This document shows, one piece after another, positions 13,592-21,906 of a stretch of DNA of 64,000 bases (the stretch's first letter is position 1; every line of letters starts with the position of its first letter). The position numbers were made by a program, and so were the translations under genes. This DNA is from Poriferisodalis sp965203655 (GTDB lineage Bacteria > Actinomycetota > Acidimicrobiia > Acidimicrobiales > Poriferisodalaceae). The DNA is taken from NCBI RefSeq assembly GCF_965203655.1, contig NZ_CBDBDD010000008.1:62001-126000 (forward strand), in the 5' to 3' direction. The notes under the pieces were generated by a model. That model was not told where the DNA came from, made no database searches, and worked only from the letters and a program-made list of their open reading frames with translations.

Positions 13592-14530
13592 TCAGTCAGG
13601 TGCTGCCGGAATGGCGAGTCGCAGTGCGTCGGGCACCCACTCGAGCTGGAGTTCGTCGACGGCACCGAGGTGGTCGCCGTCGAGCTGGTGACCGAACGGG
13701 TGCATCCCGGTCACGGTGACGTCGCGCACGTCGTCGATGCGCTGCACGACGCTCGGATCGGTGTCGCTCAGGCTGCCGTTGGCTCGGAACACCGCGGAGA
13801 GCACGTCCAGCGCGTCGGCGAACCGGAGCGACCGCAGCCCGACCACCGACAGTCCGGTGTGCAGTGTTGCCGCGGGAGCGATCCGCACCGGACGGCTGCC
13901 GAGGAATGTGTAGGGGTCGGTGTTCGCCGCGACGACAATGAAACAGCCGTCGATGGTCGCCGATGCCGGAGCCGTTGTCCGCACGCTCAGCGTGCCGGTC
14001 CGGCGGTCGTAGCGGCGCAGCAGCGTGTCGATGCCCGCGAGGAGGAACAGCGGGTGGCCGAGATACCGCTTGAGCGTCGGGTGCCTCTCGACCTGCTCGA
14101 CGATCGCAGCGTCGAGCCCCATGCCGCAGTGGAACAGGAAATAACGGCCGGAGGTGCGTCCGAGCCCCGCTGAGGTGATGCTGCCGTTCTCGAATGCGTC
14201 AAGGACGGCTTCGGTCGCTGCCAGCGGATCGTCGGGCGTGCCGATCGTCCGGGCGAACACGTTGGTCGAACCGCCCGGCAGTGCGGCGAGAACGCAGTCG
14301 GTGCCGGCGACCCCGTTGGCGGCTTCGTTGAGCGTGCCGTCGCCGCCGAGCACGACCACCGCGTCGGTGCCGGTCGTCGCCGCCCCACGTGCCAGGCGAG
14401 CCGCGTGCCCTCGCCGGTTGGTGAAGGCCACATCGGTGTCGTGCCGCTCCGAGAGCGCCGTGTGGATGAGCACTCGCGTGCGGGCCGTGGTCGACGATGC
14501 CGAATCGTTGACCAGCAGCAAGACACGCAC
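13592..14530 (-). CDS. Diacylglycerol/lipid kinase family protein
   Basis: This 312-residue DagK-catalytic-domain protein would phosphorylate a lipid such as diacylglycerol at the membrane. It shows VLLLVNDSAS at the start, the nucleotide-binding VVVLGGDGTLNEAANG loop (about residue 60) and LPGGSTNVFARTIG (about residue 87), all hallmarks of the family. The C-terminal beta-sandwich contains DGD near TGMHPFGHQLDGDHLG. GTG 14530 is chosen because the longer open frame upstream is antisense to etfB and lacks similarity. It is divergent from etfB. Confidence 0.88.
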   Translation of the reverse strand: MRVLLLVNDSASSTTARTRVLIHTALSERHDTDVAFTNRRGHAARLARGAATTGTDAVVVLGGDGTLNEAANGVAGTDCVLAALPGGSTNVFARTIGTPDDPLAATEAVLDAFENGSITSAGLGRTSGRYFLFHCGMGLDAAIVEQVERHPTLKRYLGHPLFLLAGIDTLLRRYDRRTGTLSVRTTAPASATIDGCFIVVAANTDPYTFLGSRPVRIAPAATLHTGLSVVGLRSLRFADALDVLSAVFRANGSLSDTDPSVVQRIDDVRDVTVTGMHPFGHQLDGDHLGAVDELQLEWVPDALRLAIPAAPD

Positions 14531-14647
14531 CGCGCAAGTCTCGCCCCGACGCGAGCTTGCGAGCGCCATGAGGCAGAGCCGGAGCCTGCGGGCGTCATTG
14601 GGCGGTGGGTGTGGCATCGAAGCCGTGAGTCGGCAGACTCTCGCCCC

Positions 14648-15427
14648 ATGAAGGTCGTTGTGTGCGTCAAGCAGATCCCAGACCCGGCTATCCCGGGCGA
14701 GCTGGTTCCCGAGACCGGGACGCTGAACCGGGACGACAAGCTGATCCTGGACGAATCCGACTCCTACGGCGTCGAGATGGCGCTGCAGCTCGCCGAGGCG
14801 GCCGGCGGCGGCCAAGTGTCGCTGGTGTCGATGGCACCCCGGTCGGAGACGAGCGGTCTGAGGACGGCGCTCGCCATGGGCGCCGACGATGCGGTGCTCA
14901 TCAGTGACGATGCGCTTGCCGGCAGCGACGCGCTCGGCACGGCCAAGGTGCTGGGCGCGGCGATCGCCGGGCTCGAGGCCGACCTCGTGCTCGCCGGTGT
15001 CGAGTCCAGCGACGGGTACACCGGCACCGTTCCCGAGATGATTGCCGGCGTGATGGGGCTGCCCTCGGTGACGTTCGCGAAGCACATCGAAATCGCCGAT
15101 GGCGTCGCCAGTGTCCAGCGGCAGACCGAGGCCGGTTACGACCAAGTGGAGTGCGCTCTTCCGGCTGTCGTATCGGTGACTGCGGGCGTGGTTGAGCCCC
15201 GTTACCCCTCGTTCAAGGGGATCATGGCGGCCAAGAAGAAGCCGGTCGACTCGAAGGATCTCGCAGCCCTCGGAATCGATGCGGCCGCGGTCGGTGTGGC
15301 CGGGGCACGCCAGGAAACGGTCGAGGTGACCGATGCGCCCGAGCGCGAGGCCGGGGAGATCATCACCGACGAGGGCGATGCGCACGCCAACATCGTCGAG
15401 TTCCTGACCGAGCTCAAGGTCATCTGA
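14648..15427 (+). CDS. etfB: Electron transfer flavoprotein beta subunit
   Basis: The 259-residue beta subunit of the FAD/AMP-containing heterodimer passes electrons from acyl-CoA dehydrogenases to the quinone pool. It begins MKVVVCVKQIPDP, the standard EtfB N-terminus, and carries the AMP-binding and recognition-loop region GYDQVECALPAVVSVTAG and EPRYPSFKGIMAAKKK. ATG 14648 is the only start fitting the family; CAGACT eight bases upstream may be its -10 box. It precedes etfA by 72 bases. Confidence 0.95.
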   Translation: MKVVVCVKQIPDPAIPGELVPETGTLNRDDKLILDESDSYGVEMALQLAEAAGGGQVSLVSMAPRSETSGLRTALAMGADDAVLISDDALAGSDALGTAKVLGAAIAGLEADLVLAGVESSDGYTGTVPEMIAGVMGLPSVTFAKHIEIADGVASVQRQTEAGYDQVECALPAVVSVTAGVVEPRYPSFKGIMAAKKKPVDSKDLAALGIDAAAVGVAGARQETVEVTDAPEREAGEIITDEGDAHANIVEFLTELKVI

Positions 15428-15499
15428 CCTGCCCGCCAGCTATCGGCTGACTCAGCTTCCTGACCCACTCACCCACGAAACCGACTGGAACCACCCGCA

Positions 15500-16462
15500 A
15501 TGACGCTTGCACAGATTCTGCTCTTCGCTGAAGGCGACGCCGACGGTGCCTCCGGCCTCACGCTGGAACTGGCCACCAAGGCCCGCACACTGGCCGACAC
15601 CGTGACGGCCTTCGCGCCAGCACACGGCGAAGCCATGGCTGCCGAGCTGGGAGCGCACGGCGTGTCGACCGTGTACGCACTCGACGGACTCGGCGACGGG
15701 CTGGTCGGCGTGCACGCCGCCGCAGCGCTGGCCGGGCACATCGAAGCCACCTCGCCCGATGCCGTGTTCTTCGGCCAGACCACCGACGGGCGCGACACCG
15801 CCGCCCGCTTGGCGGTGCTGGCGGACCGTCCCGTTTCCACCAACAACGTGGGGGCCGAGATTGTCGACGGGGCCCTCGTCACCGAGGAGCCCATCTTCGG
15901 CGGCACGCAGAACATCTTCACCGCGTACCGGGCACCGGCACCGGCGCTCGCGATGTTCCGCCCGAAGAGCTTCGAGGCCGAGCCCAGCGGCGGCGGCGCT
16001 GCCGCGGTCGAGAGCGTGGCAGCAGTCGACGCCGGCGAGGCGGGGCGTGCGACGGTGACTGGTCGCCATGCCGAGGAGCGCTCGGGCCCGCAGCTCGATG
16101 ATGCCGCTGTGGTGGTGTCGGGCGGTCGAGGGCTGGGCCGGCCCGAGGCGTACTCGATGGTCGACGAGTTGGCAGGCCTGCTCGGGGCGGCGTCTGGTGC
16201 CTCGCGCGCCATCGTGGATGCCGGCTGGGTTCCCTATGCCAAGCAGGTGGGCCAAACCGGCAAGGTGGTGAAGCCCAACGTTTACATCGCGTGCGGCATC
16301 TCCGGCGCCACCCAGCACTTGGTGGGCATGAAGGGCTCCAAGAACATCGTGGCCATCAACAAGGACCCCGAAGCGCCGATCTTCGGCGTTGCCGACTTGG
16401 GCATCGTCGGCGACGTGCACAAGGTGATGCCGGCGCTGATCGAAGCGCTCAAGTCGCGCTGA
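15500..16462 (+). CDS. etfA: Electron transfer flavoprotein alpha subunit
   Basis: The 320-residue partner of EtfB contains the conserved FAD-binding C-terminal half: VVSGGRGLG, then DELAGLLGAASGASRAIVDAG, GQTGKVVKPNVYIACGISG and AINKDPEAPIFGVADLGIVGD. The N-terminal half is the variable EtfA domain. It works with EtfB in fatty-acid or amino-acid oxidation. It ends nine bases from a convergent gene, and no obvious hairpin is seen between them. Confidence 0.95.
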   Translation: MTLAQILLFAEGDADGASGLTLELATKARTLADTVTAFAPAHGEAMAAELGAHGVSTVYALDGLGDGLVGVHAAAALAGHIEATSPDAVFFGQTTDGRDTAARLAVLADRPVSTNNVGAEIVDGALVTEEPIFGGTQNIFTAYRAPAPALAMFRPKSFEAEPSGGGAAAVESVAAVDAGEAGRATVTGRHAEERSGPQLDDAAVVVSGGRGLGRPEAYSMVDELAGLLGAASGASRAIVDAGWVPYAKQVGQTGKVVKPNVYIACGISGATQHLVGMKGSKNIVAINKDPEAPIFGVADLGIVGDVHKVMPALIEALKSR

Positions 16463-16470
16463 GCCGTTAG

Positions 16471-17244
16471 TTAGACCAGCGGCCAGGGCCAGCGGCGGCC
16501 GCCGTCGTCGTCGGGGAACCTGCCGAAGTCGGCGAGCCATTCGGCACGTTCGGCCAGGGCACTGAGCTCGTCGGGCCGCAGCCATCGTGCGAGATCGGCG
16601 GGCGGATCGGCGGCCGAACCGATGGCGGTGCATAACTCTTCGTCGAACGGTTCGCCCCCGAAGTCCCAGATGACCGTCCGCAGCTTGAAATCGCTGGCGA
16701 AGCACAGGCCTTGGTCGATGCCGTAGATCGGCCCCCAGCGCGACGCCAAGCAGTGACCCGACTTGCGGTCGGTGTTATTGGCGATGAAATCGAACGCGCA
16801 GATCCGCCGCAGGTCGCCATGGTGCCGGTCCTCGGCAACCAGCGTGAAGTAGTGCTCTGTGAAGTCCGCGTCGATGAAGAGCTGAACCGAGCCGACGCCG
16901 AGCGGGCCGTCCCGTTCGACCGTGGGCGGGATGACGTGCCATCCCAAAGCCTCAGACAGCTCGAACGCAGCGATCTCGCGCCGGTACAGGCCAGACGGAA
17001 AGTCCCACAGCGGCCGCTCTCCCCGCTCGGGCTTGTAGATCGCGGCCGTGGGTGTGGTGGCGTGGTCGATGCGCACTAGGAACGTGGCGTTGCTGCTATA
17101 GGGCATCCGTCCCAGGATCGAGATGTCGCCCTCCTGCAGCACCTCGAGCACGTCTGCCACAGGCGCATCTCGGATCACCGGCAGCCTCAGCTGCTCGCCG
17201 TCCTCGTCGGTCGGCATCAGGTGGTGTGGGGAGGGTGCGTTCAC
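16471..17244 (-). CDS. SCO1664-family protein (PI3/4-kinase-like fold)
   Basis: The 257-residue protein belongs to an actinobacterial family named after SCO1664. It has a predicted kinase-like core: nucleotide-binding IYKPERGERPLWDFP with its Lys, catalytic-type FDFIANNTDRKSGHCL and IYGIDQGLCF metal-binding segments. Substrate is unknown. It is the last gene of the three-gene run phosphatase, DUF3090, SCO1664-like, a set usually kept together in Actinobacteria. It starts 58 bases after the DUF3090 stop. Assignment is by motif and neighbourhood. Confidence 0.85.
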   Translation of the reverse strand: MNAPSPHHLMPTDEDGEQLRLPVIRDAPVADVLEVLQEGDISILGRMPYSSNATFLVRIDHATTPTAAIYKPERGERPLWDFPSGLYRREIAAFELSEALGWHVIPPTVERDGPLGVGSVQLFIDADFTEHYFTLVAEDRHHGDLRRICAFDFIANNTDRKSGHCLASRWGPIYGIDQGLCFASDFKLRTVIWDFGGEPFDEELCTAIGSAADPPADLARWLRPDELSALAERAEWLADFGRFPDDDGGRRWPWPLV

Positions 17245-17302
17245 GCGCCGCCCTCATTCATGGAGAGACAGTGCGATTGGGGCCGGTCACGAACCGCACC
17301 GT

Positions 17303-17812
17303 TCATGTCTTGGGCGGACGGTGCCCGTTGCGCATGCCGAAGTCTCGGCCCTCTTCGACGAGCAGCAGTGCTTGCTGAGCAAATCCGAGCGCCGCCGGGT
17401 AGTCGAGATGGATGCGGGCTCGACCGCCGGTGCGCTCATCGTCGTCGGGATCCGACATCTCGCCCGCAGCACCCGTGTCGGCTTCGGGGTCGTCGTCGTC
17501 ATCGATCTCGTCGGCAATCACCACGATGACCTTGCCTTCGGTGTCCATGCCGGTGGCGAGGCGGCCGACGGTCCATGCGGCGGTCACCGGTTCGACCAGC
17601 TCGCCGAAAGCAGCCGCGGGTCCTTCGTAGTTCTCGCCTTCGAGCAGCTCGCTGAGCAGGTTCGCCAGCGCCCAGACCTGCCCCTTCTCCAGCTTCAGCG
17701 AGACCACATGGCCAGCCTCGGTTGCCTGCAGGAAGAAGATCCGCTGGCCGGGCGGCCCGACGGTGCCCGCCACGAACGTGTCGGGATTGCGGAGGTCGAA
17801 ATCGTCACTCAT
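17303..17812 (-). CDS. DUF3090 family protein
   Basis: The product is 169 residues. Opening MSDDFDLRNPDTFVAGTVG and the segment GQRIFFLQATEAGHVVSLKLEK are typical of DUF3090 (SCO1663-type) proteins. A very acidic loop (DEIDDDDDPEAD) sits in the middle. Biochemical function is unknown. The start overlaps the phosphatase stop by four bases, so the genes are translationally coupled. Confidence 0.88.
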   Translation of the reverse strand: MSDDFDLRNPDTFVAGTVGPPGQRIFFLQATEAGHVVSLKLEKGQVWALANLLSELLEGENYEGPAAAFGELVEPVTAAWTVGRLATGMDTEGKVIVVIADEIDDDDDPEADTGAAGEMSDPDDDERTGGRARIHLDYPAALGFAQQALLLVEEGRDFGMRNGHRPPKT

Positions 17813-18447
17813 GCCGGAGCCAATGCTGCGAGGTCGGACGTGCTGTTGGTGGCCAGCACGACGGGGCCGTCAGCGGTGTACAGGATCGCAGTCACCGAGC
17901 ACGGCGACACCACGATCCGCTGGAAGAGATCGAGATGGGTGCCCATGGCGTCTGCCACCAGCGCCCGAATGGGGTCGGCGTGGCTGACGGCGACAACGGT
18001 CGCGCCGCGATGGCGGGCCGCCAGCTCGCTCGCCGTCGCCGCCATGCGCGTCTGCATCTCGCGGAACGTCTCGCCGTCGGGAAAGCCAAAGCCGCTGGGG
18101 TAATGCTGCACCTGCGACCATGCCGCCAGCTTGCGCAGCTGGTTGAGCTTGCGGCCCGTCCAGCGGCCCATGTCTGCTTCGTTGAGGCCGTCATGGGTGC
18201 GCACGCGGCGTCCGAGCGCGGCGGCTATCGGCGCGGCAGTCTCCTGGGCACGCTCCAGCGGGCTGGCATAGACAGCCGCCACCCGGCGTCCGCCTGCGGC
18301 GATGCGCTCTGCTGCACGCTGAGCCTGTTGCGTTCCGGCCTCCGACAGATGCACTCCGGGTCGCCGGCCGTACAGCTCGACGCCGGTGGTCGGCGTGAGT
18401 CCGTGCCGGACGAACAGCAGCAGTGTGGGTCGAGTTCGGTTCGGCAC
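17809..18447 (-). CDS. MSMEG_4193-type histidine phosphatase
   Basis: The 212-residue enzyme of the phosphoglycerate-mutase-like histidine phosphatase superfamily carries the catalytic LLFVRHG at about residue 10, SPLERAQETA, the EADMGRWTG segment and the second catalytic His in VVAVSHADPIRAL. Substrate unknown. GTG 18447 is chosen over the longer frame because TAGCTT lies seven bases upstream and the product then begins just before the RHG motif. First gene of the DUF3090/SCO1664 operon. Confidence 0.87.
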   Translation of the reverse strand: MPNRTRPTLLLFVRHGLTPTTGVELYGRRPGVHLSEAGTQQAQRAAERIAAGGRRVAAVYASPLERAQETAAPIAAALGRRVRTHDGLNEADMGRWTGRKLNQLRKLAAWSQVQHYPSGFGFPDGETFREMQTRMAATASELAARHRGATVVAVSHADPIRALVADAMGTHLDLFQRIVVSPCSVTAILYTADGPVVLATNSTSDLAALAPA

Positions 18448-18454
18448 CAGGTCG

Positions 18455-18460
18455 AAGCTA
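18455..18460 (-). promoter_or_regulatory. Leaderless -10 box for the phosphatase operon
   Basis: TAGCTT on the minus strand lies seven bases before GTG 18447 and decides the start of the phosphatase gene. Confidence 0.5.
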
Positions 18461-18481
18461 CTTGCCTGGCACACTCGCAGG

Positions 18482-19234
18482 GTGAGCGCCCCACCCAGCC
18501 CACCCGGCGATATCGCGAGCATCGCGGCCTTGGGCTTGCTGAGCGACGAGGTCGCAGCCTGCAGGCGATGCGATCGGCTCGTGAGGTGGCGCGAGCAAAC
18601 CGCCGCCGACAAGCGGGCTGCGTTCGCCGACGAGGGCTACTGGGGCCGCGGCGTGCCCGGCTTCGGCGACCCTGCCGCAGCGGTCGTGCTCGTCGGCCTG
18701 GCGCCGGCTGCACATGGCGCGAACCGCACGGGCCGGATGTTCACCGGCGATCGCTCCGGCGATTTTCTCTACGCGGCTCTGCACCGCTGCGGCTTCGCCA
18801 ACCAGCCGACATCGGTGCGCGCCGGAGATGGGCTTGCGCTGCGCGACGCGTACATCACCGCCGCGGTGCGCTGCGCGCCGCCGGCCAACAAGCCCACTCC
18901 CACCGAGCGGGACGCCTGCCGGCCATTCCTGGAACGCGAGCTGGCACTGCTGGTCAACGCTCGTGTCGCAGTCGCTCTCGGCGCTTTCGCCTACGGCGTG
19001 CTGTGCACCTTGGCAGGCATCCGGCCCCGGCCCCGCTTCGGGCATGGCGTCACGGTTTCCGTGCCCGCCGATGGCCCTTCCGCTCGGGCGGGCGGTTTGA
19101 GCAACGTCTCGCACATCGTGTGCTCGTTCCATCCGAGCCAGCAGAACACCTTCACCGGCCGTCTCACCGCCGAGATGACAGATACGGTGCTGCGCGATGC
19201 CCGCCGGCTGGCCGACCTGCCGCTCAGCAACTGA
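18482..19234 (+). CDS. Family 5 uracil-DNA glycosylase (UDGb)
   Basis: This 250-residue DNA-repair enzyme removes uracil and related bases. Four Cys spread over the protein, beginning with CRRCDRLVRWRE and including AVRCAPPANKPTPTERDAC, are placed to bind the Fe-S cluster of this superfamily. The motif GLAPAAHGANRTGRMFTGD is diagnostic for family 5 (motif A GLAPA), and SFHPSQQNTFTGRL supplies the downstream catalytic His loop. GTG 18482 is used; it gives a normal N-terminus, and the longer frame overlaps the divergent phosphatase start. Confidence 0.92.
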   Translation: MSAPPSPPGDIASIAALGLLSDEVAACRRCDRLVRWREQTAADKRAAFADEGYWGRGVPGFGDPAAAVVLVGLAPAAHGANRTGRMFTGDRSGDFLYAALHRCGFANQPTSVRAGDGLALRDAYITAAVRCAPPANKPTPTERDACRPFLERELALLVNARVAVALGAFAYGVLCTLAGIRPRPRFGHGVTVSVPADGPSARAGGLSNVSHIVCSFHPSQQNTFTGRLTAEMTDTVLRDARRLADLPLSN

Positions 19235-19259
19235 GCCCGCGCGGCCGCACCAGCCCGCG

Positions 19260-19844
19260 TTGGGGTTGGTCGCCCGTTGGGTCGCGTCGGTCCTAGTGCT
19301 GCTCGGCGTCGCCGCCTGTTCGGCAACTGTGGTCGAGGTGACACCCGCAACCAGCGTTGCAGGCGAAGCCGGCGCGGATGTGCCGCTGGGCAATCCGGGC
19401 ACGCTGGCGCCGCCGACGCAGCCAGCCGTCGCCGGGTCGGGGCTGCTCGCGATCGAGCCGCTGACGGCGTTCATGGATGCGTGCGTGGCCGACAACGGGC
19501 TCGTGGGGCCGTGCCACTGCGCCGCGGGACGCATGGAGGGCAGCTTGACCGAGATCGACCTCGTGGTCCTCGAGGACCGCATGTCGGGTGCCTTGGAGTT
19601 CTCGCCGGAGCTCGCGTCCGTGCTCGTCGACTGTCGAGAAGCCGCGCCGCCGCCGGCGTGGTCGGGGGCTCAGCGACAGCAGTACTTGGACGCGTGCTCC
19701 GCTGGTTCAGACCGCCTGAAGAGCTTGTGTGCCTGCTCGCTGGCGCGTGCGCAGGAGGTAGTGCCGGCGCATCGCTTGGACGATTTCTTGGCGAGCACCG
19801 AGGTGCAGCCAGACATCGTCGACTTCATCAACCTCTGCGTCTGA
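19260..19844 (+). CDS. Cys-rich lipoprotein with two DAC...CxC modules
   Basis: The product is about 194 residues. A hydrophobic N-terminus ends in the lipobox LGVAACSA, so Cys is the likely lipidated first residue of the mature protein. After a Pro/Ala-rich spacer come two similar segments: FMDACVADNG with PCHCAAGRM, and YLDACSAGSD with LCACSLARA. Each carries three Cys in a C...CxC pattern, suggesting disulfides or metal binding outside the membrane. TTG 19260 or GTG 19269 are possible starts; upstream in-frame starts overlap the glycosylase gene. No family is recognised. Confidence 0.65.
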   Translation: MGLVARWVASVLVLLGVAACSATVVEVTPATSVAGEAGADVPLGNPGTLAPPTQPAVAGSGLLAIEPLTAFMDACVADNGLVGPCHCAAGRMEGSLTEIDLVVLEDRMSGALEFSPELASVLVDCREAAPPPAWSGAQRQQYLDACSAGSDRLKSLCACSLARAQEVVPAHRLDDFLASTEVQPDIVDFINLCV

Positions 19845-19865
19845 GAGTTCACGGCAGACCGCCGG

Positions 19866-21050
19866 CTATTTCTTGGTGGGCTCAGGCAGCAGCGCCGGCT
19901 TCTCCCATGCGAACTTGGGCCAGCGGACACGCGACTTCTCGCTGAGCTTGTGCATGAGCGCGATGGCGCCCGGGTCCTCGTCGCCGGGGCGGCCGATGAG
20001 CGAGCCGTCGGCGAGCATCTTCATGATGATCTCCCGCCCGATGTCGGTGCGGACGATGGTGAGGGTCCAGTCGTTGTACTTGCCGATGCCGCCGGTGGAG
20101 ATGTCGGCGTGCTCGGCGGCGAAGTCGGGGCAGTGATTGCAGCCTTCGCGAGTCCAGGCGTGGCATTCCTTGAGGTTGATCTCGTAGTAGCCGCCGTCAT
20201 GCGTCCAGATCTGGAACACGCCCTTGATATTGGTCTTGCGGATCCGGTGGCGGTCGAGCCCGTACTTCTGCTCGAAGAGTTCTTCGAAGATCGCCTCGTC
20301 GAACGACTTCGAGCACAGCAGCCCGATGTTCAGCACGAAGCGGTTGCCGACCTTGCCGACCTTGCGCGACTTGGCCACTGGAACGATCGAGCTCTGGCAG
20401 CTCATGCCCACCAGGGCGATCTTCTGCGCGCCGGCCTCCATCGCCTCGTCGTAGGCGAGCGTGTTGGCCGAGTACGTGTAGCGGCTGCCCGCACCCCGCA
20501 GCACGTCGTCGCGGTTGAAGGCCACGCCCGGCGAGGCCGTCCACTGGTTGCCCTCGCCCTCGCCGACATAGGACGTCAGGGCGGCGTCGATGTAGCCGTG
20601 GTCGAGCGCCCAGATGAGGATTGCCGAGACCAGCCCGCCGTCCTGGCCGATCTCGTGGACGTAGTCGTCGGAGGCCCTGGTCAGGATGATGTCCTTGAAT
20701 ACACCCGATGGCTCGTCGGCGGTGCGGTGGCGGCCGAACATGAAGTCGTCGGCTTCGTCTTCCCACGTGCGGAAGCGGGGGCATGCTCGCGTGCAGCTCG
20801 TGCAGCCTTTCTGGCCGTGGCCGCAGTCTTCGAGGCCGAGTTCTTCTTCGAGGTGGAACGGCGTGAAGCCGCCTTGGACATGCTCGTAGCCGATGACGTC
20901 GTGCGGGCAGGAGATCACGCAGCCGGCGCAGCCGGTGCACAGCCCGGTGGTGATGACCTCGTCGTACAGCTCCTTCCACTGGAAGGTCCAGCGCTGCGGC
21001 GCCCCGTTGGAAGCTGGGGGAGCCCCGGTGGCTGCCTCGGTCATTGCCAT
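19866..21050 (-). CDS. FrhB-like F420-type hydrogenase/dehydrogenase beta subunit
   Basis: The 394-residue iron-sulfur flavoprotein is of the coenzyme F420 hydrogenase/dehydrogenase beta family. Ferredoxin-like motifs CTGCAGCVISCP and CTSCTRACPRF near the N-terminus would hold 4Fe-4S clusters. The central DGGLVSAILIWAL and VGMSCQSSIVP are typical FrhB blocks, and further Cys lie in ECHAWTREGCNHCPDF. ATG 21050 is preferred over GTG 21056 because TAGCCT lies six bases upstream. A lone FrhB-like subunit usually links F420H2 to another redox partner; the partner is not visible here. Confidence 0.88.
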   Translation of the reverse strand: MAMTEAATGAPPASNGAPQRWTFQWKELYDEVITTGLCTGCAGCVISCPHDVIGYEHVQGGFTPFHLEEELGLEDCGHGQKGCTSCTRACPRFRTWEDEADDFMFGRHRTADEPSGVFKDIILTRASDDYVHEIGQDGGLVSAILIWALDHGYIDAALTSYVGEGEGNQWTASPGVAFNRDDVLRGAGSRYTYSANTLAYDEAMEAGAQKIALVGMSCQSSIVPVAKSRKVGKVGNRFVLNIGLLCSKSFDEAIFEELFEQKYGLDRHRIRKTNIKGVFQIWTHDGGYYEINLKECHAWTREGCNHCPDFAAEHADISTGGIGKYNDWTLTIVRTDIGREIIMKMLADGSLIGRPGDEDPGAIALMHKLSEKSRVRWPKFAWEKPALLPEPTKK

Positions 21051-21056
21051 GGCCAC

Positions 21057-21062
21057 AGGCTA
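21057..21062 (-). promoter_or_regulatory. Leaderless -10 box for the FrhB-like gene
   Basis: TAGCCT on the minus strand lies six bases before ATG 21050. The divergent PPOX gene has TAGGGT at 21126-21131. Confidence 0.5.
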
Positions 21063-21125
21063 CGTCAGGTGCCCCGTAGCGCTACGGGTCGATTGCGCGG
21101 TAGCTGAAACCGCTGCTCAGGGCTC

Positions 21126-21131
21126 TAGGGT
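21126..21131 (+). promoter_or_regulatory. Leaderless -10 box for the PPOX F420 gene
   Basis: TAGGGT lies eight bases before GTG 21140, with no ribosome-binding site, consistent with a leaderless mRNA. Confidence 0.5.
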
Positions 21132-21139
21132 GGCGCGCC

Positions 21140-21556
21140 GTGACAGACGCTGAACTGCTGGAGCTGCTCGAGCAGGGACGGGTGGCAACCCTCGCGACGA
21201 TCCGGTCCGACGGGCGCGTCGACCTGGTGCCTTGCACCTACGCGTTCGAGGACGACGTGGTGGTGACAGCGGTCGACCACAAGCCCAAGACAACCATGGA
21301 CCTCAAGCGGCTCGACAACGTCCGGCGCTTTCCCGAGGTCACCATGCTGATCGAGCACTACGACGACTCGAACTGGGAGCGCCTGTGGTGGGTGCGCCTG
21401 CGCGGCCGCGCCGCCGTGCACACCGAAGGCGCCCAGCACCGGCATGCGATCGAGCTGCTGTGCAAGCGCTACCCGCAATACGCCGCCCAGCCGCCGGTGG
21501 GCGCCGCCATTGTCATCCAGCGCACCGAGCTGACCGGCTGGTCTGCAACGGACTGA
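21140..21556 (+). CDS. PPOX-class F420-dependent oxidoreductase (TIGR03668-like)
   Basis: The 138-residue protein has a split-barrel flavin/deazaflavin-binding fold. It shows GRVATLATIRSDGRVDLVPCTYAF near the N-terminus (broken here as GRVATLATIRSDGRV and LVPCTYAF), VVTAVDHKPKT at about residue 40 and WWVRLRGRAAVH in the middle. The pattern fits the TIGR03668 PPOX family, predicted to use F420. It is divergent from the FrhB-like F420 protein, so two F420-type genes share one intergenic region. Confidence 0.85.
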   Translation: MTDAELLELLEQGRVATLATIRSDGRVDLVPCTYAFEDDVVVTAVDHKPKTTMDLKRLDNVRRFPEVTMLIEHYDDSNWERLWWVRLRGRAAVHTEGAQHRHAIELLCKRYPQYAAQPPVGAAIVIQRTELTGWSATD

Positions 21557-21576
21557 TCGACGCAGCGCCCCCGGCC

Positions 21577-21678
21577 GGCATGGTGCCAGCGCATCCAGCA
21601 CGGCGGCATGGTGCCGGCGCATCCAGCACGGAGGCATGGTGCCGGCGCATCCAGCACGGCGGCATGGTGCCGGCGCAG
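21577..21678. repeat. 28-base direct repeat, 3.6 copies
   Basis: The unit GGCATGGTGCCGGCGCATCC plus AGCACGGC is repeated at 21577, 21605, 21633 and partly at 21661, with one or two substitutions. Each unit can fold as GGCA-TGG-TGCC, extended to five pairs in CGGCATGGTGCCG. The array fills the space between the convergent PPOX gene and tRNA-Arg and ends right at the tRNA 3' end. It may act as a bidirectional terminator. The 13-base core recurs inside mnmA near 57706. Confidence 0.85.
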
Positions 21679-21750
21679 CGCCCTCGGCAGGATTCGAACC
21701 TGCGCACATGGCTCCGGAGGCCACTGCTCTATCCCCTGAGCTACGAGGGC
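21679..21750 (-). tRNA. tRNA-Arg, anticodon CCG
   Basis: A complete cloverleaf is visible on the minus strand. The 7-base acceptor stem GCCCTCG pairs with CGAGGGC, the D arm is GCTC...GAGC, and the anticodon stem GTGGC/GCCAT encloses loop CTCCGGA (anticodon CCG, reading CGG). A four-base variable loop and T arm GCAGG-TTCGAAT-CCTGC follow. The discriminator is G and CCA is not encoded. It lies divergently beside argS, the gene for its own synthetase. Confidence 0.95.
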
Positions 21751-21906
21751 TGAACGCCCGGACGGCTCTCCAGGCTCAATGCCCGGTCAAGCTACCGACC
21801 GCTGTCGCGCCCCACTCCGGCGACAAGCATCGGGTTGACGCCCGAAATTGTCCCGAGGATCGGCACCCGGCAGGGATAGGTTCGCTTCGGTGACGGAGCT
21901 GTAGTG

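Noticed and set aside
13592..15385. Very long minus-strand frame (597 codons) including the lipid kinase
   Set aside because: Everything upstream of GTG 14530 is antisense to etfB and unlike any protein; only the part after 14530 matches the kinase family.
21577..21678. CRISPR-like array
   Set aside because: Units of 28 bases follow each other directly with no unique spacers and no cas genes nearby; it is a simple tandem repeat.
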